Shown piece by piece: positions 8,904 through 18,834 of a stretch of DNA of 21,031 bases (position 1 is the stretch's first letter; every line of letters begins with the position of its first letter). The position numbers and the translations under genes are program-made. Source of the stretch: Perkinsus chesapeaki (taxonomy: Eukaryota; Perkinsozoa; Perkinsida; Perkinsidae); contig JAAPAO010000412.1 of the NCBI GenBank assembly GCA_013115145.1, forward strand, positions 9,203 through 30,233, in the 5' to 3' direction. Under the pieces are notes generated by a model. That model made no database searches. It worked only from the letters and a program-made list of their open reading frames with translations, and was not told the origin of the DNA.

Positions 8904-10218
8904 GCCTCCTTGAGTGGTGTGGTGTTCATAGTAGTAATAGACAGGGGAGTCGGTGACCACTGTGTTGCTGGGCAGCGTGGGTTCCAAGGTATGGTGAATG
9001 GCCAAGGATTCACATCTATCCGAGTAGTGGAGGTTGCATCGGTGGACGGCAACAGCAACGGCAGCAGCAGGTTTGAAGAGCACCTTAAACAAATTGGGTG
9101 CCCGTGCGCCATGGTGGGCATGTGGGCGATGATAGGTTATTTAAAGGGGAAATGATGCAGGTTCCACTTCGGCCAGAATTGCAGTCGTCGGGGTTCTCCT
9201 CGGTCGCTGTGGTGTACACCAATCAGCCTTATCGAACGCATCTAGAGCAAGTAGCATGGGATCATCGAAATGTTGTTGGTATCGAAAGGTCAGATAAGAG
9301 ATGTGCCGCCCGAGGAAGGGATGCCAGCGCTGGCGATCGCCTTCGTAGATAACGCGGCGGTTTTCGGACGACTGGATGTGGGAGCGATCGAACATAGCAT
9401 GCCCGTGGCAAAGACTAGACTGGTTTTGTCGACGTCGAGGGGTACTCGAGCCTGTTCGCGGCTAAGTTAGGTCTTTCTAGGGCCGGAGAGCATGAGGGCT
9501 GAGTTGACATTGAGAGGCATAGACTGGCAGGACGACTGTGCAGATATGTCAGCTGCAGCGCTAGACGCAGTTATTGCTGTGGAGAATGCTCGTCGGAAGA
9601 AGCAAGGCATTACTGAATGGCATTCTGTCCATGTCCTGTGTGACAGGCCTCCAAGCCAATTCAAGTCTCGTGTTCATGCGCCTGTGAGCAGCTCGGTCGA
9701 TGCATCCAAAGCCTCTGGGAACATAGTGTGGATTGTAGGAGATACACCGGAGCTTACTCTCCACCAGCCTACAGTGTCAGGCTATGTTGCAGCAGATACC
9801 GGGGGTGGGGGCTGACATGGCAGCGGCGATCGCTAGCCGGTAGCGTCCCGTCTGGTTTGATGATCGCCAGTGGAGGGTTCAGATATTCCACCTTGCCGAG
9901 TTTGTTAGAGGCGCTGGCTGTTTCACCAAGTATTGTTGAGAATAATATTGCGACAATGGAACTAAAGGTAGGAGGTATGTGTATTTGACTTTAAACAAGA
10001 ATCATACATGACCATTTTATCCGTGGTCTCGTGGCCTAATGGATAAGGCGTTGGTCTTCGGAACCAAAGATTGTGGGTTCGAGTCCCACCGAGATCGCTT
10101 TTCTCATCTTTTTCAGGTTCGGTCAAAGCAAGGAACAAGAAAGATTGGTCCTGCCGTTGCTTCTCGTATCACTCGTGTATTCACGGCAACATCCCAACAT
10201 GATACAGTAGTTACATAA
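8904..10218 (+). CDS. MUS81/EME1-family structure-specific endonuclease subunit (EME1-like), 5' end unresolved
   Basis: Visible exons: 8904-9113, 9161-9250, 9294-9441, 9481-9734, 9781-9839, 9883-9967, 10117-10218; in phase, 315 residues. The C-terminus has tandem helix-hairpin-helix features of the XPF/MUS81/EME1 family: MLQQIPGVGADMAAAIASRY, then STLPSLLEALAV, and KIGPAVASRITRVF, which matches the (R/K)-(I/L)-G-P-x-x-(S/A)-R end of EME1 and MUS81. The upstream part (GVVFIVVIDRGVGD) lacks the ERKxxxD nuclease motif, which favours the non-catalytic EME1-type partner. In that family the heterodimer cuts branched DNA during recombination repair. No start codon is secure. An acceptor at 8901-8903 implies an upstream exon, possibly a very short one or one overlapping the 3' end of the PDI-like gene. 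The last intron (9968-10116) houses a tRNA gene. A remote MUS81 or FANCM relative is possible. Confidence 0.55.
10025..10097 (+). tRNA. tRNA-Arg (anticodon TCG)
   Basis: The full cloverleaf folds by eye. The acceptor stem is GGTCTCG with CGAGATC (one G-T pair). The D stem is GCC/GGC, and G26 is at 10050. The anticodon stem is TTGGT/ACCAA around loop CTTCGGA, giving anticodon TCG (10058-10060), which reads CGA Arg codons. The variable loop is 5 nt, the T stem GTGGG/CCCAC with loop TTCGAGT, and the discriminator G. The A box (TGGCCTAATGG) and B box (GGTTCGAGTCC) are intact and there is no intron. It lies within the last intron of the EME1-like gene, on the same strand. Confidence 0.97.
10099..10102 (+). 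terminator. RNA polymerase III terminator (TTTT)
   Basis: A TTTT run begins two bases after the tRNA discriminator base. A second T run follows at 10109-10113. Both lie in the pyrimidine-rich stretch cttttctcatctttttcag that also serves as the 3' splice site of the host intron. Confidence 0.75.
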
Positions 10219-10750
10219 GTCTATATGATTCTACTTTATTTTAACATTGTTGTGTTTGTTCGATAATCATCTTTGCGCTTCCCGTTCCTACAGGATCGGG
10301 ATCGTGGCTACTTTGTCTACTACATATTCATTGTCTTCCTAATTGAATACCATTGTTTTTTATTCTGCTTTTATCCAACGTCTCATCATTTATAGCTCTA
10401 CCAGCGTTCAACTTCACACCACATTTCACTGTACTTGTCTTCTCGACACATCGATGCCTCAATTTCAAAGTCCATCATTTTGTTCATGGCCCTTAATGGT
10501 TACGTAAGGATTGCTGCTTTCTAGTGTCCCGTATGTCCTATACAGTTCTTGTACCCGTGCGGAGGGTTGCTCTTGTACCCATGACGGTTTCACTGACCTT
10601 GCGCTGTCTCGAAACGCTCATCTAGGTGTTGTCTAATTCTCGAAGACAATGTCTCTGAATAGATGCTTCCTAGGCAAAATTCAACTCCGACCTTGTCGGT
10701 TTGCTGGTGCGTTTTTAGTCATTTGGTTTTCCTGTTACCCGCTGATCACC
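10219..10750. other. Intergenic region between EME1-like and SHMT genes
   Basis: 532 bp with no supported gene on either strand and no tRNA or repeat recognised. It should contain the 3' UTR of the upstream gene and the SHMT promoter. The short open frame from 10663 overlaps the SHMT start and is a shadow. Confidence 0.6.
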
Positions 10751-13079
10751 ATGTCAGTCGAACTGATGAACACCCACTTGAAGGAGGCCGATCCTACAGT
10801 ACTGCTCTCTTAACCTTGTTTCTGTCAACTAGTACATTGATAGGTTTTTGACATCATTGAGCACGAGAAGGAGCGTCAACGCACGAATGTCTGTTTGATT
10901 GCCTCTGAGAACTTCACCAGCCAGGCGGTAAGGCTGCAGTCTATCGTGTATCTAGGAAGCCTGGGTACAGGTGCTGGATGCCATCGGCTCCATTATGACC
11001 AATAAGTACTCGGAAGGATACCCTGGAGCAAGGTACGAACTACTCCATTAAATGACACCGCCAGAATCTCGCTTCATCTAGGTATTATGGTGGTAATGAG
11101 TTCATCGACCAGATGGAGAATCTTTGCATGGACCGTGCATTGGAGACCTTCCGTTTGGACCCAGCAAAGTGGGGTGTCAACGTCCAGACCCTCAGTGGTA
11201 AGTTGCCGTTACCGCCCAAATACCTTGTATTCTCCTCCAAGGCTCCCCTGCCAACTTGGCCGTCTACACCGCTTTAATCGACGTTCATGACCGCATTATG
11301 GCTTTGGACCTCCCCCATGGTGGCCACCTCAGCCACGGCTACCAGACCGACACTAAGAAGGTCTCTATGATATCTAAGTTCTACACCTGCATGCCGTAGC
11401 ATCTCTCTCCGACAGGGCGTTGTCGAGCGGAATGGCTTGGCAGGTACAGACTGGACGAGAAGACCGGTCTTATTGACTACGACGAGCTGGAGAAGTTCGC
11501 CCAGCGTTTCAGACCGAAGATTCTTATATGCGGTTACTCTGCGTAAAATATATAGTAGAAAAGGGGCTCCATTCGATGCCTAGTTACCCGAGGCACTTCG
11601 ACTTCGTCCGTCTGAGAGCCATCGCTGATTCGGTCGGTGCCATCCTGCACTGTGACATGGCCCACGTAGCCGGCCTTGTCGCTGCTGGTGTGCATCCCTC
11701 CCCCTTTGTAAGTTCAGAGGTAGATGACTAGTCTGTTGATGCTCCGCCCAGGACCTATGCGATATCGTTACCACTACCAGTCACAAGACATTAAGAGGGC
11801 CGAGAGGAGCTATGATATTCTATCGCGTCGGTCAAAAAGGTGCGAACGTCAGATAGCTGTCTGAAGATGGCTTTGTCTTAGGCGTTGATAAGGCCGGCAA
11901 TCCTATCATGTACGACTATAAGGATAAGATCAATGCTACTGTGTTCCCGGGGCTACAGGTGAGGTTGCTTGTGGTGGTTGGTGGGATGGGAGCATGGTCT
12001 TCTCAGGGCGGCCCGCATAACCATATTATAGCGGGCTTAGCAGTGGCATTGAAGCAGGCTCAGACCGAGGAATATAGGCAGTATCAGGAGCAGGTTGTGA
12101 AGAATTCAAAGGCATTGGCTGATGAGCTCATCAAGCTTGGATATGATCTGGTCTCCGGAGGTCAGCTGTGGAAGGGACGACAACTTGTGGACCGGTGAAC
12201 GTTGTGATTGAGCTACTATCTCTGGTGATACTAGAGTTGTTTCTGCTTTTCAATGCCGCCGCCGGCTAATGCAGATAATGCATATTCTATACAGGGCGGG
12301 GCAGCTAGGCATTACAGCTCTACCTGGACTATCTGACTTTAATAAGATGGAAGTCAAGTTGAATCTGTTTCGTTTCTATTGCCTAGGGACCCTTCTTTAG
12401 GTACCGATAATCACCTTGTTCTACTAGACTTGCGCAGTAAGGGCATCAATGGTAACAAGACCGAAAAGGTCTGCGATCATGTCGCTGTATCGCTTAACAA
12501 GAATACGGTAAGTCGGGCAAGCTGCCACCTTGAGCAGCCTTCTCTCAGGTGCCCGGCGACAAGTCTGCCATCACCCCCTCGGGCCTTCGTATAGGCGCTC
12601 CGGCTATGACCACTCGCGGAGCCAAGGAAGATGATTTCCGGAAGATTGCCCAGTTCATTGACCGTGTCGTTAAGATCGGTCTCGAGGTACTTATTCACTT
12701 ATCAAACCTTATATATAATATTATAAAGTTAAGTAGAACACTTACTTTAGTGTAATTGGGGGAAGTAGTAAATAAATTCATATGATGGATCAGCGTAGAA
12801 TGTATATGTTGAACGTTAAAATTGTATTCGGAAGGCGCCTTTGAGAATAAAACCATTTTCGCGCAGCAGGAAAATTAGATCATAGTACCTGTTACGGAAG
12901 CGACCTGTTATCATTTCATGCAGCCAAGACCTTTACATCGGTGGCAGGTTCAGAAGCAATCCGGGCCGAAGTTGAAGGACTTCCTGGCGGTCTTGGACAA
13001 CTCTCCCCCAGAAGCTTTATCTCAACTCAAAGAGGAGGTCGTGACATTCAGTCGCGGATTCACGCCCATTGGCCAGTAG
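10751..13079 (+). CDS. Serine hydroxymethyltransferase, cytosolic type
   Basis: PLP enzyme interconverting serine plus tetrahydrofolate with glycine plus 5,10-methylene-tetrahydrofolate. Thirteen exons: 10751-10798, 10844-10927, 10971-11032, 11082-11197, 11242-11395, 11444-11542, 11584-11707, 11752-11839, 11882-11958, 12007-12160, 12401-12507, 12549-12686, 12948-13079; total 460 aa, the usual cytosolic length. It starts [16 protein letters not shown] with no targeting peptide. Hallmarks: [65 protein letters not shown], the PLP lysine in [15 protein letters not shown] (about Lys241; Ser replaces the fourth Thr of the usual TTTTHK) and [16 protein letters not shown]. It ends GFTPIGQ. Most introns are 41-49 nt; two are long (12161-12400 and 12687-12947). 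No frameshift or missing catalytic residue was seen. Confidence 0.97.
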
Positions 13080-13452
13080 GGCAGATTTTTTCTATTTCAT
13101 GCTCCACGGGAGAATGCATTTAAAGGTTTCCGAGAGGCGACTCTGACGAGGTTTCGTTATAGTTTTCATTTTTGCGTCATGTAGGATTCTAGGGATTCGT
13201 CCAGCTTTCTGCCAAAGTGCAAGGTAGATTTTGAGCAATGTGCTCATGGTGTATGAAATGCTCTATTTTTGAGCTGGAGTAAAACGAGCGGTATCGCGCA
13301 GACAACAATTGAGGAAGAACGGGTAAAATTGCAGTGTTTGTACTTGTACAATATTCATACTTACCTTCATTCCTTGCCCTACTCGGCTTTGGACTTGGGA
13401 GGGCGGCTTTGTTTCTCGTGTGTCATCGCAGGGATAATCCTTTATATTAGCG
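13080..13452. other. Intergenic region between SHMT and TRM1
   Basis: 373 bp without a supported gene. It holds the SHMT 3' UTR and the TRM1 promoter. The open frame 13269-13484 runs across the TRM1 start in another frame and is a shadow. No RNA gene or repeat was seen. Confidence 0.6.
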
Positions 13453-16400
13453 ATGGCCGATATAACGTCCCCACCAGCTCATAACGGCGTGCAAGATAAT
13501 GGCAGAATTCGGGAAGGATTGGCTGAGATACTTCCTATAGAGGGAAATAAGGTGTTCTATAACCCAGTACAGGTGATACAATGGGGAAGGATAGGGAGGT
13601 ACTAACAACCGTTATGAACGTGGGGAATCTGAATGCGTCAGCTAAGCGTATAGTGTTCCATACGGACCGGGGCGACGAAGCTTGTCAAGGTGATGTATGC
13701 AGTGTGCTCACATACACCCTGCAGAGCTTTGATTGGCCTTTTGTACACTTTATACTCGACGTCTCTTGTCGGAGGAAATCATACATTTTGAATGTCTTTC
13801 TCCGAAGTAGCCATTTCGCTCGGTGTGGCAGTTCACCGGTGTAGGTCTTCAATCGGGACACATCGGTGCTGGCATTGAACGTCTTTGAGACCTGGAGGAA
13901 GGATCATGCCCCACCGGGCAGGGCTGGTAAAGCGTTGAATGAAGAGCTTAAGAAGAGCAATGAGGGGCTTACGGTAATAAGGATATTGCACAGAGAGTCA
14001 TCTAGCCTCGCATAAATGTGCTCCTATGGGGAGGAGCAGGAGGAGGTAGAATGAATCTTGCTGGGATATAGTTTTCTAGACCAAAAGAGACTGCACTACT
14101 TCAGGGATCGTTGGGTGTTCTTCTGTGACTACCTGATCAGGCAGAATACCAGCGCTGGGGCGGCGTGACTTTTATTTTATCAGTAATGGATCAAACTTGT
14201 ATATCTGACGGGCAGTAGTAACTACTGAGTAGTTGATGTAGTTGGGCATTGTCATGAAAATGAAGGAGACATTTGCCCTCGTTCCTGGAGGATGCTTTGT
14301 ACGGTCACTTCTACTTCTTTTCTTACCGAATTTATTGTTCTCGTTTCGCTCCGCCTCCACATGTTCCAAGTGGATCAAGGCAAGGCCTGCTGCTGCCCGG
14401 CATTGCTTTACAGGGCTGCTCTCATTTCACATCTTGCCAGAAAGTCATATGTTGTCGTGAGTTAGAAGGTTGCATTATCTATTATTATGACGGTTATAAT
14501 GTATTCAGTATTATAGTGCAAGAACCAAACCTCTCTCATGTGACGCTGTTCAGGTATTCGAGGCGATGGCAGCATCTGGTCTCCGATCGGTAAGATACGC
14601 CAAGGAGGTTAGAAACTTGAAGCATGTTGTTGTGAACGATCTCGATGAGAAAGCTGCGGAAAATATCAAAGCTAATCTCGAGTAATGTGGACGTTTATTG
14701 CTTGTATTTGCTAGTTGAAAATAACATGCTCGAAAAAGCCTATGGGGTTATTCTCCGCATCATGTACTCGATTCTTCGGTAGACTTTGTATGTCAAATTT
14801 TGCAAATTTTTGGTATTACCTTTTTAGGCATAACTCCATTCCATCTGCTTTAGCCGAGGCAAGCCATTCCGATTGCATCAGACATATGCAACATAACGAC
14901 TTGGCTTATGATGTAGTTGGCCGGCGGGGAGGGTTGTTCAGTGCTCATCTGGTAGCAGGTTATTGATTTGGACCCCTACGGCAGCGCTTCACCGTTCCTG
15001 GATGGTGCATTGAACTCTGTGAAGAACGGAGGCCTGCTGTGTGTGACATGCACTGATTCAGCGGTAGGGTTGAAGTTAATATCTCTCCTGGGAGCTCTGC
15101 GCGGTTGGAGAAATCGACTGGAGAGTTGCTCGGAGCTTAGTTTGAAACTGGGGAAACATCAGGCGTTCTGGTAAAACATATGAAACTCTTTTAGTAGGGG
15201 AAATTTTTCTTGTCGAATTTCTGATACACCTCAGTGCTAGTAACACATTTCCAACGGAGGCTGGTGTGGTCGACGGCGAGCTTCCTCTAGGCCACTGTTT
15301 GACGATTAGTTATATTCACTGAACTATTCGGGGTTTTTGACTTGTCGCACTCCTGAGTGGCATATAGCCGCTGGTCACCAGAAAGATCGCGGCAGGATCT
15401 TACTTTAGCGTCCAGATGGTGGTGTCTATTGAATATTAGATATGATAGGTATGATAGTATGATTCCTGGGGCATTTCTTATAGTAATGGAAGATGAGAAT
15501 AGAGCCGTTGGTTCAATACCAGCAATACTCTAACTGCTATGAGTATGCCTGCTGCTGTTCAGGTCCTTTGTGGTAACCACACGGATGTCTGTTACTATCG
15601 GTATGGTGGTGTCGCCCCCAAAGCTAAGTAAGTGTCAGTTGCGGCCTTATCATCATACAATTATATTAAATATTATTTATAGAATGCACCTTAGGATGCA
15701 CCTCGTTCCTCTGGATTCACTCCGCTTAGGTACTGCCATGAGCTAGCTCTCCGCCTTATGTTGCACGCCATCTCCACCGCAGCTGGCCGAAGAAAACGTG
15801 CTTTAGTGCCACTACTGTCGCTGAGTATCGACTTCTACTATAGGGTGGGAATAGTGCAGCAGACAGTGGAGCTGGTCAGAGTGGGTTGTCAGGTATTTGT
15901 TCGGGTCATCGATTCCCCCAAGGACTGTGGCAACTTGGCAGCGGATACGTCTCTGTTGCTGCAGTGTGTTAACTGTGAATGGCATCAACTATCTCCTTTA
16001 GCACAGAGGTAGGCTGGTGATGGCTTGGGGCAGCTAAGCTTCCTTATTCCATAATATCCAACAACCCCTAGTAGAGTATCTTTTTCTCCTCAGTAAATCA
16101 GAGTCTAACCCCAACCTCAAGCCCGGGACTCTTCTCGGCCAGCACGGAGGCACTGCCCCTCCCGCAACGTGTCCGATTTGCCAAGGGCGGCTGGTAGGCT
16201 CCGATTCACCTCCATTCTTCCCATCATGGTCGTCTATCAGGCAATGGGAGGCCCGTGCTGGACTGGCCCTCTTCATGACGCCTCCTTCGTATCTGCTATG
16301 TTGGCGGAGAGCTCTGATTCTCTGAGGAAAACAGAGCGGTTCCCGGGAGTAACTGCCTGGAAGAAGGTAACAGAACTCGGGCCGGGTCTAGTGCGCTCAT

Positions 16401-18316
16401 TAGATGCGGAAAGCTGGGCGGGTGAAGAATTTACCGTCACTGGTGGCACATGTAGGGGAGCATATGCGTCGATAGAAATAATTATACGAATATTTTGCAT
16501 CGAGCCGTCTGATTGCGCTGTATCTTCCAGCTCTGGAAGATACAAGGATACCTATTTGCACAGATGGGAAATAATAATCGTTAGAGTCGAGCGAATTAAT
16601 TACACTGCACTTCATTGGAGAACTGGAGTAAGATATAGAACTTCGGGGGAGTTAATAAAAAAGCGTCACTTTTACGGTATCTTATATCCCTGCAGACAAT
16701 TCGGTGATAAGGGTGGTATCCGGTTTTTAGGTTCATGGCCTCCTAACAGCAGTGTCGATGGAGCTGCCTGGCTCCCCTCTCTTCTACACCCTCGATGGCC
16801 TTATGTCGATATCGAGGGCACCGAACTGTCCGTTACAAAAGTTCAAGAACACCTTAGTGAATCTGGGTGGGATACACCTCAGTCTGAGTTATCGTATCGG
16901 CTATCAGGTTACAAAGTGAGTCATTTCCACCGGGAACCGATGGCAATTAAGAGCGATGCTCCGGCGGAAGTCGTCTTTGATTTGGTAAGATGGTGGGCGG
17001 TCTCACGTCATACCATACTTCTTCCTAATCCTCGGGGAGTGATGTGTGTACTAGTGGCTATTATAAGTTCCACAGTATCCCCGTGTAATCACCAGAACTC
17101 GACACCTGGTGGATTCGTAGAACCTCAACTATTAACAATTTGGCAATTCTGGCACGCGCAAAATTTTCGCTCGCCCATATATCAGTAACTAGGCATGAAA
17201 CGGTTACAATATTTTGACAAGTGGGTCTGAACTACCATATGCATAACATATCCGAAAATGAGCACTAAACTCGTTCTTCCCGTTGTGAAGTAATGATATT
17301 ATTTCAAAATATTCTAAGTTTATTTGGAGGACTGTACACATCAATGAGTACTACTAGCGCTAGGGGGAACTCGGATTGTGTACTTGCACAATCACACCCT
17401 AGTTGTAGGCAGGGAATTTTGTAGGGTGTAGAAGCACTGGTTTAGAAATCCGCTGAGATTACAACCTTACAAAACCTTGATGAGCCTTCTGTATTTTATC
17501 TTTATCTATTACCAGTGGCTATGTGTATCATTATATATGCTATTGCTGTATGTATTGTAAATGACCAGGAAGTCGTTTCCAATGCCTCTGTATGCCTTTT
17601 CAAACCAATTGACTGCTGAGGCAGCAACGGCCGTTACCTTCAGGCTCGAGCGTGGGCATTACAGCACCAGGAGTCCTCGGGTGTGATACTGAAGCCAAAG
17701 ATAGAAGGCTTCCTTGAAAAGGGGACGAATAGCCTGCCTGATGGTGGCGATTGGAGGAAGATCGACTTCGACCAAGTTCCCCCGCGGTCGGGTGGGGAGG
17801 AAGGTGAGCACCGGCTGATTCATGCACGCCTATTGCTGTGAATATTGAATATTACGTCATTTCAGATGAGCAGGAAGATGACGAAGAAAAGCATCATAAA
17901 AAGCGGACGCCGATGTGAGCGCCCATTCACGTCGCCCTCCACTGGCAGCTGTATACGATAGAGCAGCTCATTTAACACTATAGTGGTCACGAATGGCGGC
18001 TGGTATATGAAATATACTAATTGCTATACTACATTATTGCTATAGCACATGCCAGATTTTTCTTAGCCGAACTGGCTGGGTCACAAAATGAACTTATTCC
18101 ATGGCGTTGTTCTGTCTGTGGTTCATTTGCGTTCATCTTCTGTACTTCGGTGCAAGAGTGAAATGGTATGTTAGGTTCCTCCCAAATCCCGAGTCGAATT
18201 GGGGGCCTAAGAGAGCTGCAGCAGGCTGGCCTGGTGGAAAGTGCAAGAAAGCCAAGACCCATCATGAAGGCCAGGATGCTGCTTCACCGTCGACAGGAGA
18301 TGATGAGGCTTGTTGA
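13453..18316 (+). CDS. tRNA (guanine26-N2)-dimethyltransferase TRM1
   Basis: SAM-dependent enzyme making N2,N2-dimethylguanosine at G26 of tRNAs. Fifteen exons: 13453-13572, 13845-13973, 14554-14681, 14828-14912, 14959-15063, 15563-15627, 15730-15844, 15893-16008, 16094-16193, 16241-16385, about 16750-16866, 16908-16999, 17665-17803, 17866-17914, 18157-18316; phases fit, about 554 aa. Hallmarks: [14 protein letters not shown] near the start, SAM motif [13 protein letters not shown] (about 90), [14 protein letters not shown], catalytic [16 protein letters not shown] (DPYG about 159-162), [29 protein letters not shown], Zn-type CVNC and [15 protein letters not shown], and near the C-terminus [17 protein letters not shown]. 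The exon 10-11 junction and the donor of exon 12 (GCG|gtctca retains the conserved RWW; TTG|gtaaga would lose it) are less certain. Introns of 499, 580 and 665 nt are unusually long for the window. Confidence 0.93.
14344..14354 (+). repeat. CTTCGCTCCGC motif, copy 4 (TRM1 intron)
   Basis: TTTCGCTCCGC on the plus strand, inside the 580-nt TRM1 intron 13974-14553. Ten bases (TTCGCTCCGC) match the three copies in the AsnRS gene, again in the sense direction of the host gene. Confidence 0.5.
17000..17664 (+). other. Long TRM1 intron (665 nt)
   Basis: It lies between the exon encoding [16 protein letters not shown] and the exon starting [15 protein letters not shown]. No conserved coding block, tRNA or repeat was recognised. 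A small extra exon cannot be excluded, because the family is variable here. Confidence 0.55.
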
Positions 18317-18834
18317 ACTGCTGTTCTTGAATCTACCAAACGTTGTTTCTACCACTGTCAACTTAGTGTGTGGGGTTGTGACATTTGCTGGCATCAGTGA
18401 AGCTATTGCTGGGGTAGACTCGTACAGTAGGTTGGGGATGCCCTTCTGTGAAGGACATAATGAGAACGTTCGTGGAACAATGACTTGCCCTTTCGTGAAA
18501 CCTGTACGCATTTCCAGAGCCATTGCACATCATTTGTCGGACTCCTTCGCCTCCCCAACCGATTAGACAGAAACGGAATATTCACCTTCTGTTAAAGTTA
18601 CATAACGTACTATCAGTGAAAGCTAGTATTGAGTCAACTATCTGATATAAGATGAGTAACATTTCGCTGTGTTAGTGGTCTGTTCGACACGGCTCTGAGA
18701 GACACTCTCTGCCTCACCACCAAAACATTTCGCCTTTTCGGTGGTATCATAGTGTCTCAGCAATGTCTATGGCTATCGAAACGATTGATAGTGGCAAATC
18801 TCGGAGTTAGAATTAATTATCATTTTTCATCATT
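18317..18834. other. Intergenic region downstream of TRM1
   Basis: 518 bp. The frame running from 18168 to 18566 overlaps the end of TRM1 and has no recognisable domain. The region should contain the TRM1 3' UTR and the promoter of the next gene. The only structure seen is the inverted repeat at 18695-18760. Confidence 0.55.
18695..18760. repeat. Nested inverted repeat
   Basis: The outer arms ctgagagacact (18695-18706) and agtgtctcag (18751-18760) are complementary apart from a 2-nt bulge. The inner arms accacc (18716-18721) and ggtggt (18740-18745) pair inside them around a pyrimidine-rich loop. It could be an RNA hairpin in a 3' UTR or a cruciform-prone site. Confidence 0.5.

Noticed and set aside
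8612-9121. 169-residue minus-strand open frame
   Set aside because: Its Ser/Pro/Thr-rich composition is typical of the antisense of a coding region. The plus strand holds the RDEL-ending exon and the EME1-like exon here.
11396-11443. Non-canonical (GC-AG or TA-donor) SHMT intron
   Set aside because: Shifting the junction by three bases gives a normal GT donor (ATG CC|gtagca) and acceptor with the correct YRLDEK sequence.
16169-17188. A 339-residue uninterrupted plus-strand open frame
   Set aside because: It runs through TRM1 exons 10 and 12 in frame but crosses two introns and reads exon 11 in the wrong frame (the correct one gives [14 protein letters not shown]). It is a retained-intron artefact, not a separate gene.
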